Part shown: piece by piece, positions 49,031 to 57,719 of the stretch
How positions within the stretch are numbered: position 1 is the stretch's first letter
Layout: each line of letters begins with the position of its first letter
Made by a program: the position numbers and the translations under genes
Notes under the pieces: generated by a model
Database searches by the model: none
What the model saw: only the letters and a program-made list of their open reading frames with translations
Told to the model about the DNA's origin: nothing
Assembly (NCBI RefSeq): GCF_009497155.1
Contig: NZ_WINI01000001.1
Coordinates: 248,001-312,000 of the forward strand
Reading direction: 5' to 3'
DNA length: 64,000 nt
DNA from: Glaciimonas soli
Lineage (GTDB): Bacteria > Pseudomonadota > Gammaproteobacteria > Burkholderiales > Burkholderiaceae_D

Positions 49031-50912
49031 GCGTCTCTCCACCATGCCGCTCACTGCGTATTTCAGCAAACATCAGACGTCCACTTGCATGCTTGCCTTC
49101 CTTAGATGTCAGCGTAAACGTCAACGCGGATTTTTCCACTTGGTGCTGCAACTCCAATTGGAATGACATACCAGGCGTAATCACACGCTGAAATTTGAGA
49201 GCCTGCATGCCAATGAAATGTGGAGGCAACGAAAAATACTTCCGACCATACGACAATGCCCAGTCAACCTGCACTACACCAGGCAAGATTGGCGCTCCAT
49301 CAAAGTGGCCATCGAAATACAGCAAATCGCCCGGCACTGTTAATGCGAGCAACACACGGCGGTTTTCGCTATCGTGTTCTACCACCCGCTCGTCGATCGG
49401 TCGAGTTTGATTCGCAGTATTCGTTTGCATTGAATTAGATTGCAACAGTTCCAACAAAGCGGCACGTGTCGTTTTCCCTTGTGCGTTCATCGGCAATGCT
49501 TCCAGATAATGCCAACTGCGCGGCAAGGCGGTACGTTCAATGACTGCGGTCAATTGATCGCGTAAGCGCCGATTCAGTCCCAATTTACCTTGCCGGGCAA
49601 GTAACGCACGGCCATCGTCATTGAGAACAACGAAAGCTACTATTTTTTGCCGATGTATATTCATCTTGAGCAATGCGGCATCAGCAACATCTAACAGCAA
49701 TACCCGCGCTTGTTCAACCAAGCTGTCATCCTGCAAAGCACGCTCTATGGCATCAAGTGAAATACGTTTTTCTTCCACTTTAACAATCCTGTCGATGCGC
49801 CCCTTTAACAAAAACCGTTGTGCATCTACTGGCTCCACCTGATCGGCTAAAGTGTGCCAACTTGCATCCGGCAAATGCGGCGAGTTAATTTCCAAAACGT
49901 CGTTTTCCTGATTGACTCGCCATGCAATGGTTGGCATAACTTGCCAACTGTCCTCATTGCTCATGACATTGAGCGCTTCGCTTTGATTAAATTGGCGTTG
50001 ACGGCTCGCGATACCGCCGGTTTCTGAGCTGCCATATACTTCAATTGGCATTTTCCCGAAGATCCGCCCCACTTGCTGCGCAGTTTCCGCTGTTAATGCA
50101 CCACCAGAGGAGAAGATAGAACGCAGATTTTGCAATTCGCCTATCTGATCAAACGACGCCGGCAACCGCTTCAAATGGGCTGGGCTAGCAATCAAAACAA
50201 TATTGCGTTTTGCGATGATAGGCAGCAAACTTTCGAGATAATCGACTTGCCGCGTGTGTATTACACGGCCAGTTGTCAGCGGCCATAACACTTTAAATAA
50301 CAAACCATATATATGTTGATGCGAGACAGTTGCGAGAATATCGGCATCACCTATTTGGCTGCCAAATAATACCTCTAATGTCTGGACTTCTGAGGCTAAC
50401 TGAGATATTTTTTTCGGCACTGCCTGCGGCGCGCCGGTACTACCTGAGGTATAAATCACCACACAGGGAAATGTTTCTGACAATATTTTGAATTGATATT
50501 GTTGAAGACTATTTTCGGCAGAAAAAGGTGCCGCATCTGATGGCAAATTTAACGGCGAATAATGTGCCGGAAACTCACCTAAGAATCCGTCAACCTCCGC
50601 ACTTAAGTTGCGGCATGTTGCCGGTAATGCATCGCCTGATAAATAAATCGTTTTATCAGCTTGCCATGCTCCCAACAGGGCGCAAGAAAAATCAAAGGTA
50701 TCGCTCAAATACAAGGCAAACTTTGTGCCTTTCTGATGCTGCAATAAAGAACGCCATGCAGCGACATTACCCAGAAAATCAGCATAACTAAACGGCATTT
50801 CCTGGCGCCCATGAAATGGCGCTCCGGCTTGCAGGTTGATGTCCGCCAGTGATGCCGGGCTTAACAGCGACAACAAATTACGCTGTACGCGAATATTCGG
50901 TCTCTGAATCAT
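49023..50912 (-). CDS. Aryl:ACP ligase fused to a hotdog dehydratase (ApeH-ApeI fusion)
   Basis: A 629-residue two-domain protein. The adenylate-forming part (about 1-490) has VVIYTSGSTGAPQAVPKKISQL, VYGSSETGGIASR and LKGRIDRIVKVEEKRIS. The C-terminal part (about 515-629) is an ApeI-type dehydratase: LLYFDGHFDGAPILPGVVQVDWALS and MQALKFQRVITPGM. It would load the aryl starter onto an ACP and also dehydrate hydroxyacyl intermediates. In the E. coli cluster these are separate genes. The start overlaps the membrane-protein stop by 4 nt. Confidence 0.9.
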   Translation of the reverse strand: MIQRPNIRVQRNLLSLLSPASLADINLQAGAPFHGRQEMPFSYADFLGNVAAWRSLLQHQKGTKFALYLSDTFDFSCALLGAWQADKTIYLSGDALPATCRNLSAEVDGFLGEFPAHYSPLNLPSDAAPFSAENSLQQYQFKILSETFPCVVIYTSGSTGAPQAVPKKISQLASEVQTLEVLFGSQIGDADILATVSHQHIYGLLFKVLWPLTTGRVIHTRQVDYLESLLPIIAKRNIVLIASPAHLKRLPASFDQIGELQNLRSIFSSGGALTAETAQQVGRIFGKMPIEVYGSSETGGIASRQRQFNQSEALNVMSNEDSWQVMPTIAWRVNQENDVLEINSPHLPDASWHTLADQVEPVDAQRFLLKGRIDRIVKVEEKRISLDAIERALQDDSLVEQARVLLLDVADAALLKMNIHRQKIVAFVVLNDDGRALLARQGKLGLNRRLRDQLTAVIERTALPRSWHYLEALPMNAQGKTTRAALLELLQSNSMQTNTANQTRPIDERVVEHDSENRRVLLALTVPGDLLYFDGHFDGAPILPGVVQVDWALSYGRKYFSLPPHFIGMQALKFQRVITPGMSFQLELQHQVEKSALTFTLTSKEGKHASGRLMFAEIRSERHGGETHV

Positions 50913-51493
50913 GATGATATTGCTTCGTGTTGCAAACGATGGCGCCGCTTAACCCATACCCTGATTGCATATTCGCCTGCGAACAGGCATCCCATCATTA
51001 CATAAGCAATGATGCCGTTATAGAGTGACCAAATTTGCGATGATGCCCAGCAAGCGGTAATCAACGCAATAGTCCCATTGAGTATAAAAAACCCACACCA
51101 AACCTGTGTCACACGACGCGTATACGCAATTGCGTAGTCTGGCAAAGCGGGATCTGTTAAACGCGCCATGCGTTCGATTACAGACGGTGGTGAGATCAAG
51201 CTATAAGAAAAAACAATCAGCATGGTCGCATTGACCAACACGGGATAGAGTTTCAACGGCAACAATGCGTTATACCAAATAGCTATCGCCGCCAGTACCA
51301 ATGCACCAGCTAGCCAACAGCGACTTGCGTTGCCTACTTTTAAAGTCGTTAAACGCGTAGCGGCGGCCAATACCAGTAAAAGCGCAAGGATGCGTGGCTC
51401 TATCTTGCCGTGCGCCAGCCAAATAGCGGCTGGGTAAAACAGGGTGATGACAACCGTCACCACTCCCATGATCCGACGAAAAGGAGTAGACAT
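50909..51493 (-). CDS. apeG: ApeG-like small membrane protein (COG4648 type)
   Basis: A 194-residue protein with about five or six transmembrane segments (VVTVVITLFYPAAIWLAHG, ILALLLVLAAATRLTTL and others). The pattern LINPP/ISPPSVIERMARLTDPALPDYAIAYTRRVTQVWCGFFILNGTIALITA is characteristic of the COG4648 proteins encoded beside APE ligases. The role is unknown. It lies 20 nt after the second ACP and is coupled to the ligase. Confidence 0.85.
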   Translation of the reverse strand: MSTPFRRIMGVVTVVITLFYPAAIWLAHGKIEPRILALLLVLAAATRLTTLKVGNASRCWLAGALVLAAIAIWYNALLPLKLYPVLVNATMLIVFSYSLISPPSVIERMARLTDPALPDYAIAYTRRVTQVWCGFFILNGTIALITACWASSQIWSLYNGIIAYVMMGCLFAGEYAIRVWVKRRHRLQHEAISS

Positions 51494-51513
51494 GAAAATG
51501 GCAGCGAGGGACT

Positions 51514-51804
51514 TTATTTCGTGTCCTCTTTCAACAATACAAGCAAGGCATCGACCACATCCTGCACCGTGCGAACTGCTTTGAACACATCCGGCTGCAA
51601 GCGCTTGCCAGTTAATTGTTTGAGTTTTACCACCAAATCGACTGCATCAATGCTGTCGATATCCAGTTCGGAATACAAATTGGATTGCGGTGTTATGTCA
51701 GCCTTATCGATTTCAAACATTTCATGCAACACGTCAACCACCCACGCATACAACTCTGCTTCAGGTGTAGCCGCGCTTAATTTGATGCTTTCTGTCATGT
51801 CCAT
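51514..51804 (-). CDS. apeF: Acyl carrier protein (ApeF-like)
   Basis: A 96-residue ACP. The phosphopantetheine serine is in ELDIDSIDAVDLVVKLKQLTG. The ATG at 51802-51804 is preferred because AAGGGAAAT precedes it directly; an in-frame ATG at 51817-51819 would add five residues. It is the second of two tandem ACP genes, 33 nt after the first, and probably carries the growing polyene or the starter. Confidence 0.92.
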   Translation of the reverse strand: MDMTESIKLSAATPEAELYAWVVDVLHEMFEIDKADITPQSNLYSELDIDSIDAVDLVVKLKQLTGKRLQPDVFKAVRTVQDVVDALLVLLKEDTK

Positions 51805-51837
51805 ATTTCCCTTACTCATTTGGTACTTACACTTTAT

Positions 51838-52098
51838 TTACTTAGTTCTTTTGCTGGCGACCATCGCAGCAAGTGCGTGCACTGATGCAAAATGCTGACG
51901 CGTTTCCGCGGAGTCAGCAGACAATGAAATGCCATAGCGTTTTTGTAGCGCGACTCCCAATTCAAGCGCATCGATTGAATCCAATCCAAGTCCATCGACA
52001 AACAAAGGAGCATCGGTAACGATATCGGTCGGGGTAATATCTTCTAGTTGTAAAACATCGATGATGACCTGCTTTATTTCTTGTTCAAGCTGTTGCAT
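51838..52098 (-). CDS. apeE: Acyl carrier protein (ApeE-like)
   Basis: An 86-residue ACP with the phosphopantetheine serine in DGLGLDSIDALELGVALQKRYG. It follows the acyltransferase gene after a 60-nt gap. Together with the other ACP it would serve the two KS systems; which ACP carries which chain cannot be told from sequence. Confidence 0.93.
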   Translation of the reverse strand: MQQLEQEIKQVIIDVLQLEDITPTDIVTDAPLFVDGLGLDSIDALELGVALQKRYGISLSADSAETRQHFASVHALAAMVASKRTK

Positions 52099-52158
52099 TG
52101 CTACGCCTATCCTGTTGGTTGAACTTATTTGAATCTAAATTATTCTAGTCAAGCTTAA

Positions 52159-52998
52159 TTAAATATTGATGCTGATTTCGTTTTTGAAATAATCTTGTAA
52201 ATACGCGGTTAACCGTCTGGCGGCCAAACTCTCATTGCCTGCTTCTGCAACAATTTCCGCTATTTCAATGTCTTGTTTCACTTCAATCTTGAAATGAGCA
52301 ATTACATTCGGTACTTGCCACCATTTTTTGCCTTTGTGTAAAGTCGGTGGCGCGCAGTGAATCACCACTGGCGTCACATTCGCCATACTCCTTACCGCAA
52401 CATTAGCAGCGCCACGCTTTAAACTGATCGCACCGTTCTCTGCAGTACGCGTCCCCTCAGGAAAAATAATCAGATTATTCCCTGCCTTCAAAGATGCGAT
52501 GCAGTCATCTATTAATTCAACACTGTCATCATTGCTGATGTAATCAGCAGCACGCACCGGGCCGCCTGTAAATGGATTGCGCCATAACTGACTTTTAACG
52601 ATGCAATCGGCTTGTTTCACAAATGCCATCAAAAATATCGTATCAATTAAAGTTGGATGATTCGCCAAAATCAGTAATCCTTGACGTTCCAAACGCTCCA
52701 AACCTCTCACTTCGTAGCGCAGCACTCCCAGGCACCGCATAACCTCAACAAAACCACGAAACGCCCGGCGAATCACATACCGAGAGACGCGCACGCGCGC
52801 ATTACGTTCTAAAATCATCAAATTCAGTATCGGGAAAATGACGATGCGTAGCACCAGACCACCAAACCCAAACAATAAAAAACTAATGCCCGTTGCGACT
52901 ACACGCCAGTAGCGATTTAATCGTTGACTTAGTCGTTGCGCTATACCGCCGCCGGCGCTATCGATTGAGGCGTCATCAGAATTGAGTAAATCAGCCAT
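52159..52998 (-). CDS. apeD: 1-acyl-glycerol-3-phosphate-type acyltransferase (ApeD-like)
   Basis: A 279-residue PlsC-family acyltransferase with one or two N-terminal transmembrane segments (VVATGISFLLFGFGGLVLRIVIFPIL). The catalytic NHPTLIDTIFL (His-x4-Asp) and FPEGTRTAENGAISLKRGAANVA are intact. The ATG at 52996-52998 overlaps the preceding stop by 8 nt (ATGGCTGA); the longer open frame starts at TTG 53028. It is proposed to attach the polyene to a lipid anchor. It lies second in the operon. Confidence 0.88.
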   Translation of the reverse strand: MADLLNSDDASIDSAGGGIAQRLSQRLNRYWRVVATGISFLLFGFGGLVLRIVIFPILNLMILERNARVRVSRYVIRRAFRGFVEVMRCLGVLRYEVRGLERLERQGLLILANHPTLIDTIFLMAFVKQADCIVKSQLWRNPFTGGPVRAADYISNDDSVELIDDCIASLKAGNNLIIFPEGTRTAENGAISLKRGAANVAVRSMANVTPVVIHCAPPTLHKGKKWWQVPNVIAHFKIEVKQDIEIAEIVAEAGNESLAARRLTAYLQDYFKNEISINI

Positions 52999-53800
52999 GA
53001 TGTCGCCAATGCCAGCGTCGATGATCAACTATACGAATCAACTCGTTGTGTTTAGCCTGCTGACTATGGCAGTTCAGTTGAAATCGCAGCACATCTAACC
53101 CCGCTGGCTGCCGCGCTTTTTGCTCGACAGTTTGTAGATTTGATAAGCCGTCTGCATCCGTAGTATCAGCACCCCATGAGAGCGAAAATACATCGTTATG
53201 ATTTTCAGCCGAACTGATCAACCATGCCCAGGCGAACGGCTGCTCACTATTGTCCTGATACTGCAAAAATACTTCTGGTAATATGCCGTCGTAAACCACA
53301 ATCAAGACTTCAGAAGCCCCGTCAGCCAACAAGCTGCATGCCTCAATCACGCCATATTCAACACCACTATCACCGCCCGACAATGCGCAGTGATTTGCCT
53401 GATCATGGCGACCGATGGAGAGCAAGCCAGCAGCGGCGTTATGCACCGACAGACTGAAAGTGGTTGGCGATAAAGGCTCATCGCGCACGAGATCTGTCAG
53501 CAGAGCCACCGAACGCTGACACTCACCATGACGCGAACAAAATACAACAGGGACGTCAGTGCGGCCAGCCAGACAGCGATATGCCACCTCTAATGCCATC
53601 TTCCCAATAAAACCTGCGCGACGACGCAACATCGCTGGCATCGCAGCGACTTCGGGTTCAGTACGCCCATTTTGAACATGGTCAATAAAGAAAGGCTGCT
53701 GCGCCCAACCCATCCAAGCCACATCCGTATCTAATCCGGGCGCCCATGCTGCATGAGAGATAATCGAGAATTCGACACTATTTAAGCCAGTACGACCCAC
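52991..53800 (-). CDS. apeC: Ketosynthase chain-length factor (ApeC-like)
   Basis: A 269-residue KS-like protein of the N-terminal half only. The position of the active-site cysteine reads LSVHNAAAGLLSIGRHD, without Cys, so it should be the non-catalytic partner of the ApeO-like KS. SRHGECQRSVALLTDLVRDEPLSPTTFS is typical of the group. The start is GTG with AAGGA about 8 nt upstream. It is the first gene of the operon, 89 nt downstream of a predicted transcription start. Confidence 0.88.
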   Translation of the reverse strand: MGRTGLNSVEFSIISHAAWAPGLDTDVAWMGWAQQPFFIDHVQNGRTEPEVAAMPAMLRRRAGFIGKMALEVAYRCLAGRTDVPVVFCSRHGECQRSVALLTDLVRDEPLSPTTFSLSVHNAAAGLLSIGRHDQANHCALSGGDSGVEYGVIEACSLLADGASEVLIVVYDGILPEVFLQYQDNSEQPFAWAWLISSAENHNDVFSLSWGADTTDADGLSNLQTVEQKARQPAGLDVLRFQLNCHSQQAKHNELIRIVDHRRWHWRHHG

Positions 53801-53859
53801 TTCCCTATCCTTTTAACGCGCAAGTCGTTGAGTCGACTTTATTTTTTTTCATCGACGAT

Positions 53860-53901
53860 GGCTTTATTTGAACTATGGCGTTAAATAAAGCCGAGATTAT
53901 A
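53860..53901 (-). promoter_or_regulatory. Predicted aryl-polyene operon promoter with an inverted repeat at the start site
   Basis: On the minus strand a perfect TATAAT (53901-53896) is followed four bases later by the exact inverted repeat GGCTTTATTT (53892-53883) / AAATAAAGCC (53869-53860) with a 13-nt loop. The expected transcription start falls inside the left arm. The repeat can be an operator for a repressor or a 5' stem-loop of the mRNA. The -35 region is AT-rich and not recognisable. Confidence 0.4.
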
Positions 53902-54074
53902 AACTACACTTCCAAATAATTATTATTTTTATGACAAGTTTTTATATTTCTTTTCAGCATTATTCTCGCCGATATTGTGCACTCTATCGTGTCGTGCTGC
54001 TTACGTTAAATACGGTAAAGTAGCGGGCTCGCGAAAATACGCTTTTTTTCATTCAGCTAACCAATCTCCTTATT

Positions 54075-55109
54075 TTGACTTACAACAAAACCATTCTCGT
54101 CACTGGCGCAGCAGGCTATATCGGATCACATATTTGTGTTGAATTACTCGCCGAAAAATATCAGGTCATCGCCGTCGACAATTTGTGCAATAGCTCTGTG
54201 CGGGCAATACAGCGTGTCGAACAAATCAGCCAGTGCGCCTTGCCGTTTTACGCTATAGATATACGTGATGGCAAGACCTTAGATGAACTGTTACAGAAAC
54301 ATCATATTGACGCAGTGATTCATTGCGCTGGCTTAAAAATAATGAGCGAATCGGTTGCGCAGCCTTTACGTTACTTCCAAAACAACGTAGCAGGTACGGC
54401 GACATTGCTGGAAACAATGGCGCAACACAATATTAAAACCGTCATATTTAGTTCTTCAGCCGCCGTATATGGCACACCAACGGCAGTTCCGATTGCAGAG
54501 TCGGCACCATTATTGGCCAATAATCCCTATAGCCATTCAAAATTGATGGTAGAACAACTTCTTGCCGATATGACACTTGCCGATCCAGCATGGGCGATAG
54601 GCGTATTGCGTTACTTCAATCCGGTTGGTGCGCACGATAGCGGATTAATTGGAGAAACATCGCATCCACAATCCAATAACCTGATGCCCTCCATTGTTCG
54701 GGTTGCCTCTGGCCAGCAATCGTCATTACCGATATTTGGTGATGACTATCCAACGGCCGACGGCACTGGCGTAAGAGATTATATTCATGTCATGGATGTA
54801 GCTAACGCCCATGTCGCAGCATTAGCGCATCTGCTACAAAATACGAATGACGACGCTCGCAACTTCACACTCAATCTGGGGACAGGGCAAGGTCATAGCG
54901 TGCTTGACATCGTCCGCACCTTTGAAATCACCTGCGGTCAGTCAGTCCCCTATTACATCGAATCCCGTCGTAGCAGCGATACCGCAGCTTGTTATGCCGA
55001 TGCGTCGCAAGCAGCAGCATTATTGAATTGGTCTGCAAAAAAGGGATTAGCTGAAATGTGCGCAGATCACTGGCGCTGGCACGTGCAAAATCCGAACGGT
55101 TATCTTTGA
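54075..55109 (+). CDS. galE: UDP-glucose 4-epimerase
   Basis: A 344-residue extended SDR that interconverts UDP-glucose and UDP-galactose. TGAAGYIGSHICVELL binds NAD, SSSAAVYG and NPYSHSKLMVEQLL give the Ser/Tyr/Lys triad, and VGAHDSGLIGE and GTGVRDYIHVMDVA are the GalE signatures. The start is TTG with no clear ribosome binding site; the next ATG lies far inside the fold, so the TTG is needed. It diverges from the aryl-polyene operon and may supply sugar nucleotides to envelope glycans. Confidence 0.94.
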   Translation: MTYNKTILVTGAAGYIGSHICVELLAEKYQVIAVDNLCNSSVRAIQRVEQISQCALPFYAIDIRDGKTLDELLQKHHIDAVIHCAGLKIMSESVAQPLRYFQNNVAGTATLLETMAQHNIKTVIFSSSAAVYGTPTAVPIAESAPLLANNPYSHSKLMVEQLLADMTLADPAWAIGVLRYFNPVGAHDSGLIGETSHPQSNNLMPSIVRVASGQQSSLPIFGDDYPTADGTGVRDYIHVMDVANAHVAALAHLLQNTNDDARNFTLNLGTGQGHSVLDIVRTFEITCGQSVPYYIESRRSSDTAACYADASQAAALLNWSAKKGLAEMCADHWRWHVQNPNGYL

Positions 55110-55121
55110 TGCAAGTGCATC

Positions 55122-55313
55122 TTATCCTTTCCGCTTAGGATAGCCCTCATGAGTGATGCGTATCCAAACTGCCTCTTTTTCTGCTTCGGTCATGAACACC
55201 CAATGAGCAACTTCGTTGACAGTACGACCACACCCGCGACACACGTCATCAAACGTTGTTGAGCAAACGGCAACGCAAGGTGTATCGGGACGATTGGGGG
55301 GAGATGCGGACAT
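55122..55313 (-). CDS. DUF1289 small cysteine-containing protein
   Basis: A 63-residue protein with the DUF1289 pattern TPCVAVCSTTFDDVCRGCGRTVNEVAHW, four cysteines spaced as for a metal or Fe-S site. The ATG at 55311-55313 is preferred to GTG 55325 because of the family start. The function is unknown. It is convergent with galE, 12 nt apart. Confidence 0.85.
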   Translation of the reverse strand: MSASPPNRPDTPCVAVCSTTFDDVCRGCGRTVNEVAHWVFMTEAEKEAVWIRITHEGYPKRKG

Positions 55314-55397
55314 AACTGCTTTCACTATTTTTTGTAAGCTCGCATTGTATCGCGATCAAATTCAAAAATAGGAAAACAAAAGGCCGCCGATATAACG

Positions 55398-56324
55398 TTA
55401 TAATATCGTCGTAAAAAGGCTATGCCGTTTGCCACCGAACCGCGCCTCAGGCAAACCACGTACGTCGGACAGATGTAATTGAAATACTCCTCCGGCTGCC
55501 AGTTCGATAGACAAGGCTGCGGCCGATAGCGATTCGCGTGCACTGGTTATATATAACGTATCCAAAGACTCTGCACCAAACGCGACGCAACTTGGCTGCG
55601 TTACCGGGACGTGAATAACACGATCTATACTGCCATCCGGGGTATAGCGCACCACACGGGAACCGCCCCACTGGGCGTTCCACAAATAACCAGCGCTGTC
55701 GATGATTGAACCATCCGGCACGCCCGGCTCTTCCAGCAAACTCACGAAAAGCCGGTCATTGCTTATTGTGCCGCCGTCAGTGTCATAGTCGCAACAGCGT
55801 ATCGTCTTGCTGGGAGAGTCACAGTAGTACATGGTGTGTCCATCCGGGCTAAAGCAAATGCTATTGCTGATCCCGACCTCGGGCAATGCCAACTTTTCCA
55901 GCGTCAAATCGATATTGAGTCGATAAAAACTACAACCGCGCGCTATATCCGGCGCATCACTTTTGGTACCAAACACGAAACGCCCGAATCGATCACAGCG
56001 GCCATCGTTCAAGCGCGTATGCGGCAGATCAGCCTCAACGGTACAAATCGACGTTATCGCGCAGTCGGAAAAATTGAACCAAGCTAACTGCGAAGCCAAT
56101 CCCAACAGTAGTCGATCATCATCATCGGTCAACGCGAAAGTCGCAAGTCGTTCCGGCATACGCCAACTGCATGTAGCACCCGTAACTGGATTGTGACTCC
56201 ACAGGGTAGCGCCAAGAATATCTGTCCATAACAAGCGCTGCTTGCGCTGACACCACTGTATTCCCTCACCCAGCAAATTCTGTCCGTCAAATTGCAAACT
56301 TGCTGTGGCTATCGCCTCGCTCAT
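55398..56324 (-). CDS. SMP-30/gluconolaconase-family sugar lactonase
   Basis: A 308-residue six-bladed propeller lactonase. The metal ligands are LLGEGIQW (Glu), RLNDGRCDRFGRFVFGT (Asn), ISNSICFSPDGHTMYYCDS (Asn) and EPGVPDGSIIDSAGYLWNAQWGG (Asp). It should open the galactono- or arabinono-lactone made by the SDR dehydrogenase of the neighbouring operon. The ATG at 56322-56324 follows AAGGATAGTTTT; upstream in-frame codons have no such site. It diverges from the LysR gene. Confidence 0.88.
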   Translation of the reverse strand: MSEAIATASLQFDGQNLLGEGIQWCQRKQRLLWTDILGATLWSHNPVTGATCSWRMPERLATFALTDDDDRLLLGLASQLAWFNFSDCAITSICTVEADLPHTRLNDGRCDRFGRFVFGTKSDAPDIARGCSFYRLNIDLTLEKLALPEVGISNSICFSPDGHTMYYCDSPSKTIRCCDYDTDGGTISNDRLFVSLLEEPGVPDGSIIDSAGYLWNAQWGGSRVVRYTPDGSIDRVIHVPVTQPSCVAFGAESLDTLYITSARESLSAAALSIELAAGGVFQLHLSDVRGLPEARFGGKRHSLFTTIL

Positions 56325-56727
56325 AAAACTATCCTTTGAAAATAGCAACGAGGCCCGTTCGACCTCGTTGCTGACCACGGCACCCACATTTCAACCGAGC
56401 GCGAATGCACACATATATTAATGACTAGATAGATATCAATCTAATGATTTTTTACCCCAAATCAATACTGCATTTGGTATCATTTTTAAAAATCACAGGC
56501 TTGCACAAAACACGGCGGGAGCTGGCATTTTTTGCTCTGAAAAAGCAATGTGCAAAATGAAGGAAATTAGCGCTGAAGGTATTTGCTGTGATCAAACACG
56601 GTTACTGATATCGACGTCATAAGACCGTGAGCAAAAAATGCCAGCCGCAACACTGTTTTGCGTAAGTTCCAAAACAATAACGACAAAAAAATAGCCAATT
56701 GGCATAAAACCAAACACCGAGACAATA
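56325..56727. other. Divergent regulatory region lactonase / LysR gene
   Basis: About 400 bp with no credible ORF. It holds the long-range inverted repeat at 56500-56666 and, between its arms, CACGGT (56597-56602) paired with ACCGTG (56624-56629) and a short TTGCT/AGCAA repeat. LysR-type autoregulation and control of the lactonase are expected from here. Confidence 0.5.
56500..56666. repeat. Long inverted repeat, 17-bp perfect core arms 91 bp apart
   Basis: GCTGGCATTTTTTGCTC (56521-56537) recurs exactly in reverse complement at 56629-56645. Homology continues outward in imperfect form (CTTGCACAAAAC at 56500 against the complement of GTTTTGCGTAAG ending at 56666), giving arms of about 38 bp. 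No target duplication was seen. It could be a MITE-like remnant or a pair of distant regulator sites. Confidence 0.6.
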
Positions 56728-57669
56728 ATGCAACCCAATACCACCAACTGGTTTCTGCGCGCACGTCTGAAAACCCGTCAGCTACTTTTGTTGATAGCGC
56801 TAGATGAGAGTCGTAATATCCATCGCGCAGCTGAAGCACTCAACATGACGCAACCGGCCGCGTCCAAACAACTCAAAGATTTGGAAGATATGCTTGATGT
56901 GCAGCTGTTCGAGCGACTGCCGCGGGGTATGCGGCCAACTATTTATGGCGAAGCCATGATTCGCCATTCACGCATGGCACTGACTAGCTTGTCACATGCC
57001 CACGACGACATTACGGCGCTGAAATCCGGGCTGTCCGGGCAAGTCAGCGTCGGCGCAATTTTGTCGCCGAGCATGACCTTAATCCCCCCGGCGATAGCGC
57101 GACTCAAGCAACAAGCGCCGATGTTGCGCATCGAAGTGGAAGTGGAAAGTAGCAATATCTTGTTGGAACAATTACAGCGCGGCTCACTCGATTTCCTGGT
57201 GGCGCGCATTATGGATCAGGAAGACAATCGCAATCTCGAATATGAAGAACTGTCGGACGAACCTGTGTGCATGGTGGCACGCGTTAATCATCCCTTGTGC
57301 CATGTCTCGAATCTGCAACTGAAGGATATCGCCAATACTGGCTGGATCCTGCCACCAAAAGGCAGTATCTTGCGCCATCGAGTCGACATGATGTTTCACA
57401 AGGAAGGTTTGCCTCCGCCATCCAATGTCGTCGATACCACTGCCATTTTAGTCATTACCAGTTTGTTACAACAGACTGATTTCTTGCATGTAATGCCGGT
57501 AGAAGTCGCCCGTTTTTATGCGCAGGTTAATGTGCTGGCGATACTGCCGATTGAGCTGCCATGCAAAATGGACGGCTTTGGCATTATCACCCGCCGCCTG
57601 CAGATACTGTCCCCGGCCGCAATTATCTTGCAGAAGACAATTCGTGAAGTGGCAGCACAGATCTATTAG
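56728..57669 (+). CDS. LysR-family regulator, GbpR-like (galactose/arabinose utilisation)
   Basis: A 313-residue regulator: an N-terminal winged HTH (about 14-75, NIHRAAEALNMTQPAASKQLKDLEDMLDVQLFERLPRGMRPTIYGE) and a C-terminal sugar-acid-sensing domain (about 95-305). The HTH text is close to GbpR, the LysR-type regulator of galactose/arabinose uptake in rhizobia and Azospirillum, and the cluster contains a GguC-like gene as those do. It likely controls the divergent lactonase and the convergent dgo operon. The gene has no strong ribosome binding site. Confidence 0.87.
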   Translation: MQPNTTNWFLRARLKTRQLLLLIALDESRNIHRAAEALNMTQPAASKQLKDLEDMLDVQLFERLPRGMRPTIYGEAMIRHSRMALTSLSHAHDDITALKSGLSGQVSVGAILSPSMTLIPPAIARLKQQAPMLRIEVEVESSNILLEQLQRGSLDFLVARIMDQEDNRNLEYEELSDEPVCMVARVNHPLCHVSNLQLKDIANTGWILPPKGSILRHRVDMMFHKEGLPPPSNVVDTTAILVITSLLQQTDFLHVMPVEVARFYAQVNVLAILPIELPCKMDGFGIITRRLQILSPAAIILQKTIREVAAQIY

Positions 57670-57688
57670 TATCGTTTAATGTCTTCAT

Positions 57689-57710
57689 CCTTCTCCACCT
57701 GCGGAGAAGG
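57689..57710. terminator. Stem-loop between the convergent LysR gene and dgoD
   Basis: CCTTCTCC (57689-57696), 6-nt loop, GGAGAAGG (57703-57710), a perfect 8-bp stem in the 50-bp gap between two convergent stops. It lacks a T tract. Confidence 0.5.
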
Positions 57711-57719
57711 AGTCTCACT

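Noticed and set aside
56567-56839. Minus-strand 90-codon frame with hydrophobic stretches
   Set aside because: It covers one arm of the inverted repeat and the start of the LysR gene on the other strand; the hydrophobicity is a by-product of AT-rich sequence.
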